64,000 bases of DNA from Burkholderia pyrrocinia (lineage in GTDB: Bacteria; Pseudomonadota; Gammaproteobacteria; Burkholderiales; Burkholderiaceae). The translations under genes were made by a program, and so were the position numbers. This document shows positions 27,195 to 36,352 of this stretch, piece after piece (positions within the stretch are counted from its first letter, which is position 1; each line of letters begins with the position of its first letter). The stretch covers positions 1,426,001-1,490,000 of the forward strand of contig NZ_CP070978.1 of NCBI RefSeq assembly GCF_018417535.1, given 5' to 3'. The notes under the pieces are model-generated. The model was not told the origin of the DNA. It made no database searches and saw only the letters and a program-made list of their open reading frames with translations.

Positions 27195-27989
27195 ATGAAG
27201 AACAGGATCATCCCGTGCGTCGTCGCCGTTCTGTCCGTTGCCTGTCTTTCCGCCTGCGGCGGAGATGACCCGGCCAGCCCGGCCGCCGTCGCCCGCCAGC
27301 AAACTACGGCGATGGCGCTCAACCCATCGAACCCGCCCGGCTCGAACTTCAACCTCGCGCCGTTCACGCTGCAATTGCCGACCGGCTCGTCAGGCAACAT
27401 CGACACGGTGAGCGGTTCGTCGCTCGCGAGCGGCTACGTGAACCCGACGTATTTCTACACGGACGGCAGCGATGGCTCGATGGTGATGATGGACCCGACG
27501 CAGGGCTGGACGACGTCCGGCTCGCTGCATCCGCGCACGGAGTTACGCGAGAACGCGATCTGGCCGACCTCCGGCACCAACCGGCTGAATGCGACGGTGG
27601 CCGTCACGCAGGTGCCCGGACACACGACGATCGGCCAGATCTTCCAGGGCACCGGCCCGAGCAAGCCGCTGTGCGAGCTGCAGTTCACGTCCGGCGGTGT
27701 CGTTCAACTGCTGCTCGAAAGCACCAACCAGGGCGGCAAGTCGACAACCACGCCGATCGCGACGGTCGGCGTCGGCAAGCAGTTCAACTATGCGCTGAGC
27801 CTGAGCGGCACGACGATCACCGTCACGGTGAACGGCACGACCAAGACCTTCACGATGGATTCGAGCTTCGACGGCGAGCGCTTCTACTTCAAGGCGGGCG
27901 ACTACGACCAGACGGCCGTGTCCGGCACGCCGCTGACGACGCCCGGCACCGTCGTGAAGTTCTATGCGCTGACGCTGACGCACGGCTGA
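27195..27989 (+). CDS. Polysaccharide lyase family 7 (alginate lyase-like) lipoprotein
   Basis: A 264-residue exported protein. The signal peptide ends in the lipobox LSAC (cysteine about residue 20), so it should be lipid-anchored. Three PL7 blocks are visible: RTELRE near residue 117, QIFQG near residue 143 (normally QIH or QIV), and YFKAGDYDQ near residue 236 with the catalytic tyrosine. The jelly-roll strands in between (LQLPTG, GTTITVTVNG) fit the family. The position usually held by His or Val in QIx is Phe. It would cleave alginate or another uronate polymer by beta-elimination; activity with the Phe variant is uncertain. The ATG has GAGAGA upstream. Confidence 0.85.
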   Translation: MKNRIIPCVVAVLSVACLSACGGDDPASPAAVARQQTTAMALNPSNPPGSNFNLAPFTLQLPTGSSGNIDTVSGSSLASGYVNPTYFYTDGSDGSMVMMDPTQGWTTSGSLHPRTELRENAIWPTSGTNRLNATVAVTQVPGHTTIGQIFQGTGPSKPLCELQFTSGGVVQLLLESTNQGGKSTTTPIATVGVGKQFNYALSLSGTTITVTVNGTTKTFTMDSSFDGERFYFKAGDYDQTAVSGTPLTTPGTVVKFYALTLTHG

Positions 27990-28009
27990 TCGCACGCAGC
28001 GCCACATGG

Positions 28010-28047
28010 CGCCGGACGGGCACGCGACGCGCGCCGGTCCGGCGTTT
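28010..28047. terminator. Hairpin between PL7 and MFS genes
   Basis: CGCCGGAC pairs with GTCCGGCG across a 19-base loop and is followed by TTT on the plus strand, between two convergent genes. Confidence 0.55.
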
Positions 28048-28064
28048 CGATGCAAACGCCGTGC

Positions 28065-29375
28065 TTACGGGTGATGCCGCACGCCCGCCACGGCCTCTTC
28101 CCGCGCCCCCTTCCGGCTCAGCATCAGCGTGACGACCGCCGACACCGCGAGCGTGCCCGCCACCACATAGAGCCCCGCCGCATACCCGCCCGTCGCGTTC
28201 TTCAGCCAGCCGATCGCGAACGGCCCGACGAACCCGCCGAGATTGCCGATCGAGTTGATCATCGCGATCCCCGCAGCCGCGCCGGCGCCCGACAGGAACG
28301 CGCTCGGCATCGCCCACAGCGGCGCCTTCGCGGCGCTGATCCCGATGTTGACGACGACCAGCGCGAGCACGGTCAGCAGCGCGGTGCTCGCCTGCCCCGC
28401 GAACACGAAGCCGATGCACGCGAGCACGCACGGAATCACGACGTGCCACGTGCGCTCGCCGGTGCGATCCGAATGCCGCGCCCAGACGATCATCGCGACG
28501 ACGGCGGCGATGCTCGGGATCCCGGTCAGCAGGCCCGTCTGCAACGCGGTGAAGCCGAACTGCTTGACCATCAGCGGCGCCCACAGCCCGAGCGTGTACA
28601 ACCCGGCCGACGTGCCGAAGTAGATCAGCGCAAGCGCCAGCACGCGCGGATCGCGCAGCGCCTGCCACGCGCCGGCCGTATGCCCGGCATGCGTATGGCG
28701 CACGTCGGCTTCGGCCTTCAGCTTCGCGATCAGCCAGTCGCGCTCGTCCGGCTGCAGCCACACGGCCTTCGACGGCGAATCGGTCAGGCACTTGAGCACG
28801 ACGAAGCCGAGCGCGACGGCCGGCAGCGCTTCGACGATGTACAGCATCTGCCAGTCGGCGAGCCCGAACAGCGGCGGCATCTGCATGATCGCGCCGGACA
28901 GCGGCGAACCGATCGCGGTCGAGATCGGCGCGGCCGCCATGAACCATGCGGCCGCCACCGCGCGCTGCTTCGCGGGGAACCACAGGCTCAGGTACAGGAT
29001 GACGCCGGGGAAGAACCCGGCTTCGGCCACACCGAGCAGGAAGCGCAACACGTAGAAGCTCGTCGGCCCGGCCGCGAACGCGGAGACGGCCGACACGAGG
29101 CCCCACGTGATCATCACGCGCGCGATCCAGATGCGCGCACCGACACGATGGAGTATCAGGTTGGACGGCACCTCGAACAGGAAGTAGCCGATGAAGAACA
29201 GACCGCCGCCGAACCCGAACGCGGTCGGCGACAGGCCGATCGCCTTGTTCATCGTCATCGCGGCAAAGCCGACGTTGACGCGATCGAGAAAGCTGACGAA
29301 GTAAAGCAGCATCACGAACGGAATGATCCGCCACATCAGTTTCCGCGCGACGCGTGTTTCCAGATCCGCTTGCAT
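28065..29375 (-). CDS. MFS transporter, anion:cation symporter family (tartrate/D-malate type)
   Basis: A 436-residue major-facilitator protein with 12 predicted helices. The ACS-family loop motif is seen in LMWRIIPFVMLLYFVSFLDR at the N-terminus, then NVGFAAMTMNKAIGLS and LRFLLGVAEAGFFPGVILYL. Members import tartrate, phthalate, glucarate or similar organic acids with protons. It is 212 bases downstream of, and co-directional with, a D-malate/tartrate dehydrogenase gene, so it probably imports that substrate. The ATG at 29375 begins just before the usual MxxxLETRVARKLMWR start. Confidence 0.9.
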   Translation of the reverse strand: MQADLETRVARKLMWRIIPFVMLLYFVSFLDRVNVGFAAMTMNKAIGLSPTAFGFGGGLFFIGYFLFEVPSNLILHRVGARIWIARVMITWGLVSAVSAFAAGPTSFYVLRFLLGVAEAGFFPGVILYLSLWFPAKQRAVAAAWFMAAAPISTAIGSPLSGAIMQMPPLFGLADWQMLYIVEALPAVALGFVVLKCLTDSPSKAVWLQPDERDWLIAKLKAEADVRHTHAGHTAGAWQALRDPRVLALALIYFGTSAGLYTLGLWAPLMVKQFGFTALQTGLLTGIPSIAAVVAMIVWARHSDRTGERTWHVVIPCVLACIGFVFAGQASTALLTVLALVVVNIGISAAKAPLWAMPSAFLSGAGAAAGIAMINSIGNLGGFVGPFAIGWLKNATGGYAAGLYVVAGTLAVSAVVTLMLSRKGAREEAVAGVRHHP

Positions 29376-29587
29376 GTGTCTCCTCCTTCGAGGTCGAGCC
29401 GTGCTCTGTCTGTGAATACTCGCCGGCGCCGCGACGAAGCGCGCGGGCCGGCGCCCGGCTCGCGTCGGACGCGCGAGTCGCGGGCATGAAAAACCGCGGG
29501 GACGATGAACGGGCGGCGCCCGGCTACCGGTTGCGCACACGCGCCGCCGCTACGTTGCGGCCCGCATGCGCAGCGCCGCCTCGATCG

Positions 29588-30670
29588 TCAGGCCGCAACC
29601 GCCGCGTTCGCGACGCGCTCGCACACAGCCGCCGTCACCTGCGCGGTCGTCGCGCTGCCGCCGAGGTCGCGCGTATGCAGCGACGGGTCGGCCGTCACGG
29701 CCTCGATCGCCTGCATCACGCGCGCGGCGGCTTCCGTCTCGCCGAGATGCTCGAGCAGCATCACGACCGACCAGAACGTGCCGACCGGATTCGCGAGCCC
29801 CTTGCCCATGATGTCGAACGCGGAGCCGTGGATCGGCTCGAACATCGACGGATAACGACGCTCGGGATCGATGTTGCCGGTCGGCGCGATGCCGAGGCTG
29901 CCGGCGAGCGCGGCGGCGAGATCGCTGAGGATGTCCGCGTGCAGGTTGGTCGCGACGATCGTGTCGAGCGACGCCGGCCGGTTAACCATGCGCGCGGTCG
30001 CCGCGTCGACGAGTTCCTTGTCCCACGTGACGTCGGGGAATTCCTGCGCGACCTGCTTCGCGATCTCGTCCCACATCACCATCGCGTGCCGCTGCGCGTT
30101 GCTCTTCGTGATCACGGTCAGCAGCTTGCGCGGACGCGACTGCGCGAGCCGGAACGCGAAGCGCATGATGCGTTCGACGCCGGCGCGCGTGAGGATCGAC
30201 ACGTCGGTCGCGGCCTCGATCGGATGGCCCTGGTGCACGCGGCCGCCGACACCCGCGTATTCGCCTTCGGAGTTCTCGCGGACGATGACCCAGTTCAGGT
30301 CGTCCGGCCCGCAGCGCTTCAGCGGCGCGTCGATGCCGGGCAGGATGCGCGTCGGGCGCACGTTCGCGTACTGGTCGAAGCCCTGGCAGATCTTCAGGCG
30401 CAGCCCCCACAGCGTCACGTGGTCGGGCACGTCGGGGTCGCCCGCCGAGCCGAACAGGATCGCGTCCTTGCCGCGCAGCGCGTCCAGGCCGTCGGCCGGC
30501 ATCATCGCGCCGTGCTGGCGGTAATAATCGGCGCCCCAGTCGAAATCCTCGAACTCGAACGCGAAGCGGTCGCTGCCACGGGCCAGCGCTTCCAGCACCT
30601 GCTTGCCGGCCGGCACCACTTCCTTGCCGATGCCGTCGCCGGGAATCGTTGCGATACGGTAGGTCTTCAT
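29588..30670 (-). CDS. dmlA: D-malate / tartrate dehydrogenase (decarboxylating)
   Basis: A 360-residue enzyme of the isopropylmalate/isocitrate dehydrogenase superfamily. It starts MKTYRIATIPGDGIGKEVVP; substrate-loop arginines lie in TLWGLRLKICQGFDQYANVRP; the tyrosine-containing RENSEGEYAGVGGR and metal-binding LDTIVATNLHADILSD, then PTGNIDPERRYPSMFEPIHG complete the active site. The pattern fits TtuC tartrate dehydrogenase / DmlA D-malate dehydrogenase: NAD-linked oxidation and decarboxylation of D-malate to pyruvate. It is divergent from a DmlR-like LysR regulator and upstream of a matching transporter, as a compact catabolic unit. D-malate and tartrate cannot be separated from sequence. 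Confidence 0.88.
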   Translation of the reverse strand: MKTYRIATIPGDGIGKEVVPAGKQVLEALARGSDRFAFEFEDFDWGADYYRQHGAMMPADGLDALRGKDAILFGSAGDPDVPDHVTLWGLRLKICQGFDQYANVRPTRILPGIDAPLKRCGPDDLNWVIVRENSEGEYAGVGGRVHQGHPIEAATDVSILTRAGVERIMRFAFRLAQSRPRKLLTVITKSNAQRHAMVMWDEIAKQVAQEFPDVTWDKELVDAATARMVNRPASLDTIVATNLHADILSDLAAALAGSLGIAPTGNIDPERRYPSMFEPIHGSAFDIMGKGLANPVGTFWSVVMLLEHLGETEAAARVMQAIEAVTADPSLHTRDLGGSATTAQVTAAVCERVANAAVAA

Positions 30671-30778
30671 GCGGACATCCTCGATTGATCGTGAGCGTGA
30701 ACGCACTTTACCGAACCAGGAGTGCGGGAACCGGTGCTAGACTCAAAGCATCTTTAACTTCAATTCACGAATCCCGTC

Positions 30779-31699
30779 ATGACGGATACCGTCCAGCCGG
30801 CCGATCTCGGCTTCTTCTCGACGCTGGCCGCGTCGGGTAGCCTGAGCGCGGCCGCGCGCGAACTCGGGCTGACCGCAGCGGCCGTCAGCAAGCGGCTCAC
30901 GCAGATGGAGCGGCGCGCGGGCGTGACGCTCGTCAACCGCACGACGCGGCGGATGATGCTGACGCCCGAAGGCGACGTGTATCTCGACTACGCGCGCCGG
31001 ATCCTCGACCAGATGGACGAACTCGGCGAGTTGCTCGGCAGCGCGAAACAGCGTCCGAAGGGGCTGCTGCGCGTGAACGCGACGCTCGGTTTCGGGCGCA
31101 GCCACGTCGGCCCCGCGATCTCGCGTTTCGTCGCGCGCTATCCGGAGGTGTCGGTGCAATTGCAGTTGTCGGTGATGCCGCCGCCGCTCACCGACGACGC
31201 GTTCGATGTGTGCATCCGCTTCGGCGAGCCGCCCGACACGCGCGTCGTCGCGCGGCGGCTCGCGCCGAACCGCCGGCTGCTGTGCGCGGCGCCCGCGTAT
31301 CTCGCGCGGCACGGGATGCCCGGCACGCCGCACGACCTGACGCGGCACAACTGCATCGGCATCCGGCAAGGCGACGAAGGTTACGGGATCTGGCGCCTGA
31401 CCAGCGGGCGCGGCGCGGCACGCAACACGGAAGCCGTGCGGATCAACGGCAACCTGACGACGAACGACGGCGAGATCGCCGTGAAGTGGGCGCTCGACGG
31501 GCACGGGATCCTGATGCGCGCCGAATGGGACCTCCGCGACTATCTCGCCGACGGTCGCCTCGTCGTCGTGCTGCCCGACCACGAAACGCCGAGCGCGGAC
31601 ATCTATGCGGTGTATGCACAGCGTCACCAGATGTCCGCGCGGATTCGTGCGTTCGTCGATTTTCTGGCGGATGAATTGGGGCGGTTGAGGGCCGTCTAG
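30779..31699 (+). CDS. dmlR: LysR-family regulator, DmlR-like
   Basis: A 306-residue regulator. The HTH reads FFSTLAASGSLSAAARELGL then TAAAVSKRLTQMERRAGVTL, residues 10-50, followed by NRTTRRMMLTPEG, standard for the DmlR/Crg-like branch. The effector domain starts at LLRVNATLGFGRSHVGPAI. It is divergent from dmlA across a 108-base gap and should activate the dehydrogenase-transporter unit when substrate is present, as E. coli DmlR does for dmlA. Confidence 0.85.
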   Translation: MTDTVQPADLGFFSTLAASGSLSAAARELGLTAAAVSKRLTQMERRAGVTLVNRTTRRMMLTPEGDVYLDYARRILDQMDELGELLGSAKQRPKGLLRVNATLGFGRSHVGPAISRFVARYPEVSVQLQLSVMPPPLTDDAFDVCIRFGEPPDTRVVARRLAPNRRLLCAAPAYLARHGMPGTPHDLTRHNCIGIRQGDEGYGIWRLTSGRGAARNTEAVRINGNLTTNDGEIAVKWALDGHGILMRAEWDLRDYLADGRLVVVLPDHETPSADIYAVYAQRHQMSARIRAFVDFLADELGRLRAV

Positions 31700-31805
31700 G
31701 AAACGGTTTGGATCGCGCAAGCCGCGATCGTCGCGCGCAGCCGCGCCGACGCTACCCGACCGCCGAATTGCGTTGCACACGGAGGAACGGCCATAAAAAT
31801 GCTAT

Positions 31806-31840
31806 TATTTTGGCTAAATTTCATAATAATCGCCAAAATA
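31806..31840. repeat. Inverted repeat 1 in AT-rich hip leader
   Basis: TATTTTGGC and GCCAAAATA form perfect 9-bp inverted arms with a 17-base spacer, in the unusually AT-rich segment before the hip operon. Candidate operator for the HipB-like antitoxin. Confidence 0.55.
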
Positions 31841-31896
31841 CTTACATCACAACATACCAAGCAGACCGAAAGGCGCTCACGCTCCGCATCGATTGT

Positions 31897-31941
31897 GCTA
31901 ATATTTTGACACCTTTGTTAGAAAAACATTGAAATATTAGC
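31897..31941. repeat. Inverted repeat 2 overlapping the hip promoter
   Basis: GCTAATATTT and AAATATTAGC are perfect 10-bp inverted arms, 25-base spacer, ending three bases before the antitoxin ATG. This position fits an autorepression site covering the promoter and ribosome-binding region. Confidence 0.6.
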
Positions 31942-31944
31942 CTC

Positions 31945-32457
31945 ATGGCACAAAAGACAGCCCCGCTCCTACCGGTATCGAGCCAGCTACTCGCCGAATT
32001 CGGCGAGCGGCTGAAGCTTGCTCGCCTGCGCCGGAAGCTGACGGCCAAGCAGGTCGCGGAACGCGCCGGCATGTCGCCGATGACGCTTCGTTCGCTGGAA
32101 GCCGGCGGATCGGGCGTCACCATCGGCGCCTATCTGTCCGTCATGCAGGTGCTGGGGCTCCAGAGCGATCTGGAAAAGCTGGCCGCCACGGACGAATTCG
32201 GCCGCCAGCTTCAGGACGCCCGCCTCGTCAAACCACGATCCGCCCGACGCATCGCGCCAGCCCTCTCCTCCGCCACGTCGTCCACGCCCGGTCGGCGCAT
32301 GCGCGCAAGCGCGCCCTCCGCCACGAAAGCGGCCGGAGCAGGCACGCCGGCGTCCGGAACCACCGAACCCGGCGATGCCCGCGGCACGACAGCAGCCGAT
32401 CTGGTCGCGTTGCTGAAGCCGGCAAGAAAACGGCATGGGGAGCATCGCGGGAAATGA
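31945..32457 (+). CDS. hipB: HipB-like XRE-family antitoxin
   Basis: A 170-residue protein. The XRE helix-turn-helix covers residues 14-65 ([40 protein letters not shown]). A long, low-complexity Ala/Ser/Thr tail rich in basic residues follows, making it about twice the length of E. coli HipB. It should bind and neutralise the HipA-type kinase and repress the operon. Its stop codon overlaps the hipA start by four bases (ATGA). The leader is far more AT-rich than the surrounding DNA, a sign of acquisition. Confidence 0.85.
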   Translation: MAQKTAPLLPVSSQLLAEFGERLKLARLRRKLTAKQVAERAGMSPMTLRSLEAGGSGVTIGAYLSVMQVLGLQSDLEKLAATDEFGRQLQDARLVKPRSARRIAPALSSATSSTPGRRMRASAPSATKAAGAGTPASGTTEPGDARGTTAADLVALLKPARKRHGEHRGK

Positions 32458-33725
32458 CGACGATCGGCGTCTACGCGGATTGGGACGGCTTGCCTGAACC
32501 GCGAAAGATCGGACTCCTGCACAGCCGCAAGACGCGGGCGAGCGAGCGGTTCGAGTTCCAGTACGCGTCTGCTGCACTGGCGGCTCCCGAATTCGCAAAC
32601 GTGCAGATCGACCCGGCAATCGGTCTCTTTGAAGGCCCCCAATATCCGGCCCCGCCACGGGACGCGTTCGGCGCCTTCGCCGACTCCAGCCCCGATCGGT
32701 GGGGCCGCATGCTGATGGATCGCCGGCTGGAGCGAGACATTCGTGCCGGCCTGCGACCGAAAGGCACCCGACTCCACGAATCGGACTACCTGCTTGGCGT
32801 TCACGACCTTTATCGCGTCGGCGCATTGCGCTACAAGCTCGACGACGCCGGAGAATTTCTCGACGACCGTCTTGATCTCGCTGCGCCGCCGTTTGCAGAG
32901 ATTCGCGAACTGGAACACGCGAGTCGCGCACTGGAGGAAGACGTCGACAACACCGCTCCGAATGGCCGCGACTGGCTAGCGATGCTCATCGCCCCCGGCG
33001 GCTCGCTCGGTGGCGCAAGACCCAAGGCAAGCGTCGCCGACGATCGAGGCCGTCTCTATATTGCGAAGTTTCCGAGCGCACGGGACGACTACGACGTGGG
33101 TGGCTGGGAAATGGTCGTCAATGCGCTGGCGGTGGGTTGCGGCCTGAACGTCGCCCACGCCGAGGCACGAAAGTTCGCCAGCGATCACCACTGCTTCCTG
33201 GTCCGGCGTTTCGATCGGACAGCCGAGGGCCGACGTCTGCATTTCGCGTCGGCAATGACGATGACCGGCCATGTCGACGGCGACGATGCGTCGACGGGTG
33301 TCAGCTACCTGGAATTGGCCGAAGTCCTCATGCGGCACGGCGCACAACCGAATGCCGACTTGCGCGAGTTATGGGCCCGAATCGTCTTCAACCTCCTGGT
33401 CTCGAACACTGACGATCATCTCCGCAATCATGGATTCATCCTGGTGCCGGGTGCGGGCTGGCGGCTTTCGGCGGCCTACGACATGAATCCTGTCGCCGTC
33501 GCCGACGGTCTCAAGCTCAATATCACCGAAGCCGACAACGCGCTGAACCTCGAACTCGCCCGCGAGGTATGCGAATACTTCCGGCTCAAGCTGCAGGATG
33601 CCGACGAGATCATCGACGACTTCCGCAGCATCGTCAGCCAATGGAGAACGCTTGCGACGCGACTCGCGTTGCCCGCACGGGAGCAGGAGCGGATGGCCGG
33701 CGCGTTCCATCTCGCGGGCGATTGA
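32454..33725 (+). CDS. hipA: HipA-family serine/threonine kinase toxin
   Basis: A 423-residue kinase. The N-terminal subdomain includes [17 protein letters not shown] (the SxPDxWG block). The ATP loop is [14 protein letters not shown] near residue 180, whose serine corresponds to the autophosphorylated loop of HipA. The catalytic loop [12 protein letters not shown] (Asp and Asn, about residue 322) and the metal-binding AAYDMNP follow. E. coli HipA phosphorylates GltX and triggers growth arrest and persistence; the target here is unknown. All key residues are present, so it should be active and needs the adjacent antitoxin. Confidence 0.9.
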   Translation: MTTIGVYADWDGLPEPRKIGLLHSRKTRASERFEFQYASAALAAPEFANVQIDPAIGLFEGPQYPAPPRDAFGAFADSSPDRWGRMLMDRRLERDIRAGLRPKGTRLHESDYLLGVHDLYRVGALRYKLDDAGEFLDDRLDLAAPPFAEIRELEHASRALEEDVDNTAPNGRDWLAMLIAPGGSLGGARPKASVADDRGRLYIAKFPSARDDYDVGGWEMVVNALAVGCGLNVAHAEARKFASDHHCFLVRRFDRTAEGRRLHFASAMTMTGHVDGDDASTGVSYLELAEVLMRHGAQPNADLRELWARIVFNLLVSNTDDHLRNHGFILVPGAGWRLSAAYDMNPVAVADGLKLNITEADNALNLELAREVCEYFRLKLQDADEIIDDFRSIVSQWRTLATRLALPAREQERMAGAFHLAGD

Positions 33726-33753
33726 GCGCCCTTCGTTCAACGCCCCTCCTCGT

Positions 33754-34746
33754 TCACGCCATCGCCACCTGACTGCCCTCGCGATCGTTCGTCTCGACGG
33801 CTTCCGGCACCGGCCGTCGCGCCATGGCCCCCGCGACGACCACGCCCTCCCGTTCCTGCGCAAACCGCTCGACAATCCACTCGACGAATGCACGTACGCC
33901 GGGCGACACATGCGGGCGCTTCACGTAGACGGCCGACACCGCGACCGCATCGGGCCGCCAGCGCGGCAGCACTTCCCGCAACCGCCCCGCGTCGATCAAC
34001 GGCTGCGCGGCGACACGCGGCGGCTGGATCAGCCCGAGGCCGTGCACGCCGCACGCGAGATACGCGTGCTCGTCGTCCACGCTGACGATGCCGTCGAGCC
34101 GCACCTTGCGCACCGCGCCATCCACCGTGAAATCGAGTTCGGCCGTGCGCTGACCGAAAAGGGACGATCCGCATACCGCGCGATGCGCGGCGAGATCGTC
34201 GAGCGTGCGCGGGACGCCGTGGCGATCGAGATACGCGGGGCTCGCGCACGTCACCCGCTCGAACATGCCGAGCCGGCGCGCGACGAGCGACGAATCGGGC
34301 AGCTCGCCGAGCCGGATACTGCAGTCGATCGCGTCGCCGACACGGTCGGCTGCGCGCCCGGACACGCCGAGCATCAGCACGAGATCGGGATGCCGCGCAT
34401 GAAATTCGCCAAGCGCGGGCAGCACGATCGCGCCCGCCACCGATCCCGGCAGCTCGACGCGCAACGGCCCGCTCGGATGCAGCGCGGCGCCGCGGATGCT
34501 GGCTTCGAGATCGTCGACATCCGCCGTGATGCGCAGGCAGCGGCGGTAATACGCGTCGCCTTCGGGCGTCGCACGCAGCGCGCGCGTCGTGCGCACCAGC
34601 AGCGGCATGCCGAGCGCCGCTTCGAGCTCCTGCACGGTCCGCGTCGCGGTCGCGCGCGAAATGCCGAGTGCCTGCGCCGCGCGCGTAAAGCTGTTCATTT
34701 CGACGATGCGCGTGAAGATGCGCATCGCGCGGATCGGATTGTCCAC
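33754..34746 (-). CDS. LysR-family regulator
   Basis: A 330-residue regulator. I chose the GTG at 34746 because it gives VDNPIRAMRIFTRIVEMNSF, the usual start of this branch, and has GGGGTG upstream; an ATG eight codons on is the alternative. The HTH is AAQALGISRATATRTVQELE and the effector domain begins LRVELPGSVAGAIVLPAL. The C-terminal tail after VEWIVERFAQ is unusually long and poorly conserved. Neighbours give no clear target. Confidence 0.82.
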   Translation of the reverse strand: MDNPIRAMRIFTRIVEMNSFTRAAQALGISRATATRTVQELEAALGMPLLVRTTRALRATPEGDAYYRRCLRITADVDDLEASIRGAALHPSGPLRVELPGSVAGAIVLPALGEFHARHPDLVLMLGVSGRAADRVGDAIDCSIRLGELPDSSLVARRLGMFERVTCASPAYLDRHGVPRTLDDLAAHRAVCGSSLFGQRTAELDFTVDGAVRKVRLDGIVSVDDEHAYLACGVHGLGLIQPPRVAAQPLIDAGRLREVLPRWRPDAVAVSAVYVKRPHVSPGVRAFVEWIVERFAQEREGVVVAGAMARRPVPEAVETNDREGSQVAMA

Positions 34747-34841
34747 CGGACACCCCTGCGTGGTTGCAGCATGCCGCGGCGCGCATTCGCGCGCCGTGCA
34801 TGCGTGTCGAGGAAAGCCGCGCCGCCGGCGCGGCGGCCGGT

Positions 34842-35261
34842 TCAGCCGTTCGCGGCCGCGGCGCCACGCGCCGGTTCGTCGAGCAGCCGTTGCGCGAGCG
34901 CAAGCGCATCGTCGCGGCTCGCCGCCGCGTTCAACGGATAACCCCAGACTTTCTCGAACGCGCCCGAGAATGCGTCGAGCGCCGCGCGCCGCGACGCGTC
35001 GGGCTCGATCGCGATCATCGCGGGAATCCATTCGCGCGACTGCGCGCGGTTGGCCTTGCTCCACTTCGCGAGCTGCTTGCGCATTTCGTGATCGCCGGCC
35101 CCACGATCGTCGCCGGACGGCGCGTCGTCGGTCAGAAGAACGAAGCGTTCGCGGCGCGCCAGCAACGCATCGAGTTCGGCGAGCAGGTGGGCGGGATCGG
35201 TGTACGTCGAACCGCTGTAACGCAACCAGACAAACGGGAATTCAGTCGTGACGATCTGCAT
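34842..35261 (-). CDS. Hypothetical protein downstream of a 17-bp palindrome
   Basis: A 139-residue soluble protein I cannot assign. It begins MQIVTTEFPFVWLRYSG, then LLAELDALLARRERFVLLTD, a strand-helix-strand pattern, and ends in helices (WSKANRAQSREWIPAMIAIE, EKVWGYPLNAAAS). That order is reminiscent of STAS/SpoIIAA-like folds, as a guess only. The ATG sits just after a perfect palindrome at 35274-35290 whose 7-1-7 form resembles a diverged Fur box, so expression is probably tightly controlled. Confidence 0.65.
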   Translation of the reverse strand: MQIVTTEFPFVWLRYSGSTYTDPAHLLAELDALLARRERFVLLTDDAPSGDDRGAGDHEMRKQLAKWSKANRAQSREWIPAMIAIEPDASRRAALDAFSGAFEKVWGYPLNAAASRDDALALAQRLLDEPARGAAAANG

Positions 35262-35273
35262 GTCGACCTCCAG

Positions 35274-35290
35274 ATGAGAACGGTTCTCAT
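35274..35290. promoter_or_regulatory. Perfect 17-bp palindromic operator (7-1-7, Fur-like)
   Basis: ATGAGAAC-G-GTTCTCAT is a perfect palindrome 12 bases before the ATG of the 139-aa gene. TGAGAAC-G-GTTCTCA fits the 7-1-7 geometry of Fur sites, although the sequence differs from TGATAAT-N-ATTATCA. Confidence 0.6.
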
Positions 35291-35381
35291 TTTATGGATC
35301 GAGGTCAAACGCGTCATTTCTCATCCCGGCCAACTGCTTTTTCAATCCGGCCAAACGCGCGCGCCGGCACGAACCGCGTGT

Positions 35382-36182
35382 TCAGCGTTGCCGGTCGGTC
35401 AGGAACTGCGTCGGCGACTTGCCGGTCGCCTTGCGAAACATCGTCACGAAGCTGCTCGCGCTCTCGTAGCCGAGGTCGATCGCGATCTGGTGCACGCGGC
35501 GGCCGGTCGTCAGCATCCGCAGCGACAACGCGACGTGCAGCCGCCGGCGCCAGTCGCCGAGGCTCATCCCGAGCTCCTTGGTGGCGAGCCGCGTCAGGCT
35601 GCGCTCGCTGACGCCCGCACGCCGCGCGAGTTCGGGCAGCGACGACTTGTCGGCCGGATCGTCGAGCAGATGGTCGATCAGCTTGCGCAGCCGGCGGTCG
35701 GCCGGCATCGGCAGGTACAGGTCCTCGACCGGCGCCGCGACGAGCTCGTCGAGCAGCGTCGCCATCAGCCGCCCCTGTGGGCCGTCGACGTCGTACAGGT
35801 TCGGGAAGCTCGCGGCCTTCAGCAGCAGCTCGCGCAACAGCGGCGACATCGACAACGTGCAGCAGTGCGCGGGCAAATCCAGCGCGGCGTCGGGTTCGAC
35901 CAGCACCGCATAGAAGGTCGCGCCGGCCGAGCCGCGCGCCGCATGCGGGACGTCGCCCGGAATCCACACCGTGCATTGCGGCGGCGCGCTCCACACGCCG
36001 CCGTCGATCTCGCAATAGATGACGCCGCTCAGCGTGTAGAGCAATTGCGCCTGGCGATGGCTGTGCCGCTCCAGCCGCCACTCGGGCTCGACGACCGAGC
36101 CGCCGAACACGACGAGCGGACGCGGCACGTGGTAGACGGCGGCGTCCGCTGCGGGATCGGTGGTCGATGGAAGCTTGCGCAT
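35382..36182 (-). CDS. AraC-family regulator with N-terminal cupin
   Basis: A 266-residue regulator. The N-terminal sensing cupin includes RLERHSHRQAQLLYTLSGVI. The C-terminal pair of helix-turn-helices is SLPELARRAGVSERSLTRLA and HQIAIDLGYESASSFVTMFR, ending FRKATGKSPTQFL. It is divergent from a LysE-type exporter gene across about 170 bases and probably controls it. The ATG at 36182 was chosen over a TTG one codon upstream. Confidence 0.88.
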   Translation of the reverse strand: MRKLPSTTDPAADAAVYHVPRPLVVFGGSVVEPEWRLERHSHRQAQLLYTLSGVIYCEIDGGVWSAPPQCTVWIPGDVPHAARGSAGATFYAVLVEPDAALDLPAHCCTLSMSPLLRELLLKAASFPNLYDVDGPQGRLMATLLDELVAAPVEDLYLPMPADRRLRKLIDHLLDDPADKSSLPELARRAGVSERSLTRLATKELGMSLGDWRRRLHVALSLRMLTTGRRVHQIAIDLGYESASSFVTMFRKATGKSPTQFLTDRQR

Positions 36183-36352
36183 CAAACGGTAGGCGGTGGA
36201 GGAAGCCGGACGCCGTGCCCGCGCGTCCTTTCGTGCTTATACCAGAAAGGCGCCGGCACAACCGGGCGGTTTGCGCGCGCGTCTGCGGCCGCGCGCCGAA
36301 CCGAATACAATGCCCCGATCCCCCGCCGCTGCACCAACCTGCCGGAGCCGCC

